Below are positions 43,753 through 43,889 of a DNA stretch of 43,889 nt, in pieces. Each line of letters opens with the position of its first letter. Within the stretch, counting starts at the first letter, position 1. Origin of the DNA: Anaerolineae bacterium (GTDB taxonomy: Bacteria; Chloroflexota; Anaerolineae; Aggregatilineales; JAFGMM01); NCBI GenBank assembly GCA_016927535.1, contig JAFGMM010000112.1, positions 1 to 43,889 on the forward strand. Reading direction: 5' to 3'. Below the pieces are notes generated by a model that saw nothing but the letters and a program-made list of their open reading frames with translations, searched no databases and was not told where the DNA came from. Both the position numbers and the translations under genes were made by a program.

Positions 43753-43889
43753 AGGGCTGATTCATTTTGATGTTTCTTACAAGATAACCTCACCCCCTCT
43801 GTCCCCCCATGCACATCAACTTAAGAATTTTGACCGTTTGTGCGCCTGTTCCCCCTCTCCCCAAACCCCTCTCCCACGAGGGGCGAGGG
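43753..43889. repeat. MITE-like inverted repeat, copy 4 (incomplete at the window end)
   Basis: The left end, AGGGCTGATTCATTTTGATG, is nearly identical to that of copy 1 (2365), and the match continues through CCTCACCCCCTCTGTCCCCC. After that the interior differs, holding CCCCCTCTCCCC and CTCCCACGAGGGG. The right arm lies beyond the window. Confidence 0.7.

Overview
The window is about 44 kb of GC-rich bacterial chromosome. It most resembles a Chloroflexota (Anaerolineae-like) genome. This rests on gene style: GAF-rich signalling proteins, Thr/Pro-rich surface proteins, several methylcobamide-methyltransferase-like (UroD-fold) proteins, an RsbR-type PAS-STAS protein, NurA, and an extracellular sortase fused to a surface protein. 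No rRNA or tRNA was seen, so the assignment is inference. The left edge cuts a pyruvate,phosphate dikinase gene and the right edge cuts a repeat element.

Layout. 1-2.5 kb: end of ppdK with a clear intrinsic terminator, a UroD-fold protein, and a small inverted-repeat element. 2.5-8.2 kb: mutL, then on the minus strand holB - N4-cytosine-type methyltransferase - BglII-like endonuclease - UroD-fold methyltransferase, the last three tightly packed. 8.3-16.1 kb (plus strand): a membrane protein, an endonuclease III-like glycosylase overlapping a GAF-GAF histidine kinase, nurA plus a HAS-barrel protein, an alpha/alpha-toroid protein, and tgt. 16.1-23.0 kb: a structured leader, an inverted-repeat element and a 2146-residue protein. 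This protein joins a signal peptide, about 12 SdrD-B-like repeats, four membrane helices and a complete sortase domain, with an LAGTG motif just before the first helix. 23-29.5 kb: a GNAT enzyme, a Thr/Pro-repeat membrane protein, a GT4 glycosyltransferase, a DsbD-alpha-like lipoprotein, a GAF protein and a MurG/UGT-like glycosyltransferase. 29.4-31.2 kb (minus): a compact redox operon of tandem-thioredoxin oxidoreductase, 2[4Fe-4S]-like ferredoxin, coiled-coil peptide, OsmC and a DUF1858-like protein. 31.2-33.4 kb (minus): a LacI regulator and a YtfQ-like sugar-binding protein with no transporter genes beside them. 34-41.6 kb (minus): a SAM methyltransferase, two Eis-like acetyltransferases, a UroD-fold methyltransferase, a WD40 propeller, an SRPBCC protein and a double-GNAT protein. 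41.8-43.7 kb (plus): an RsbR-like PAS-STAS protein and a TlpA-like thioredoxin.

The most unusual item is the sortase fused to its own candidate substrate. The hydrophobic segments and charged loops predict that the repeats and the sortase are both outside the cell, with the LAGTG motif between them. This would allow the protein to process itself or to attach its own repeats to the envelope. Other points of interest are a MutL that has lost its endonuclease motifs, a compact BglII-type restriction-modification pair, the five-gene redox operon, a probably leaderless nth-like gene, and a family of 129-149 bp inverted repeats whose outer arms pair within a copy but differ between copies.
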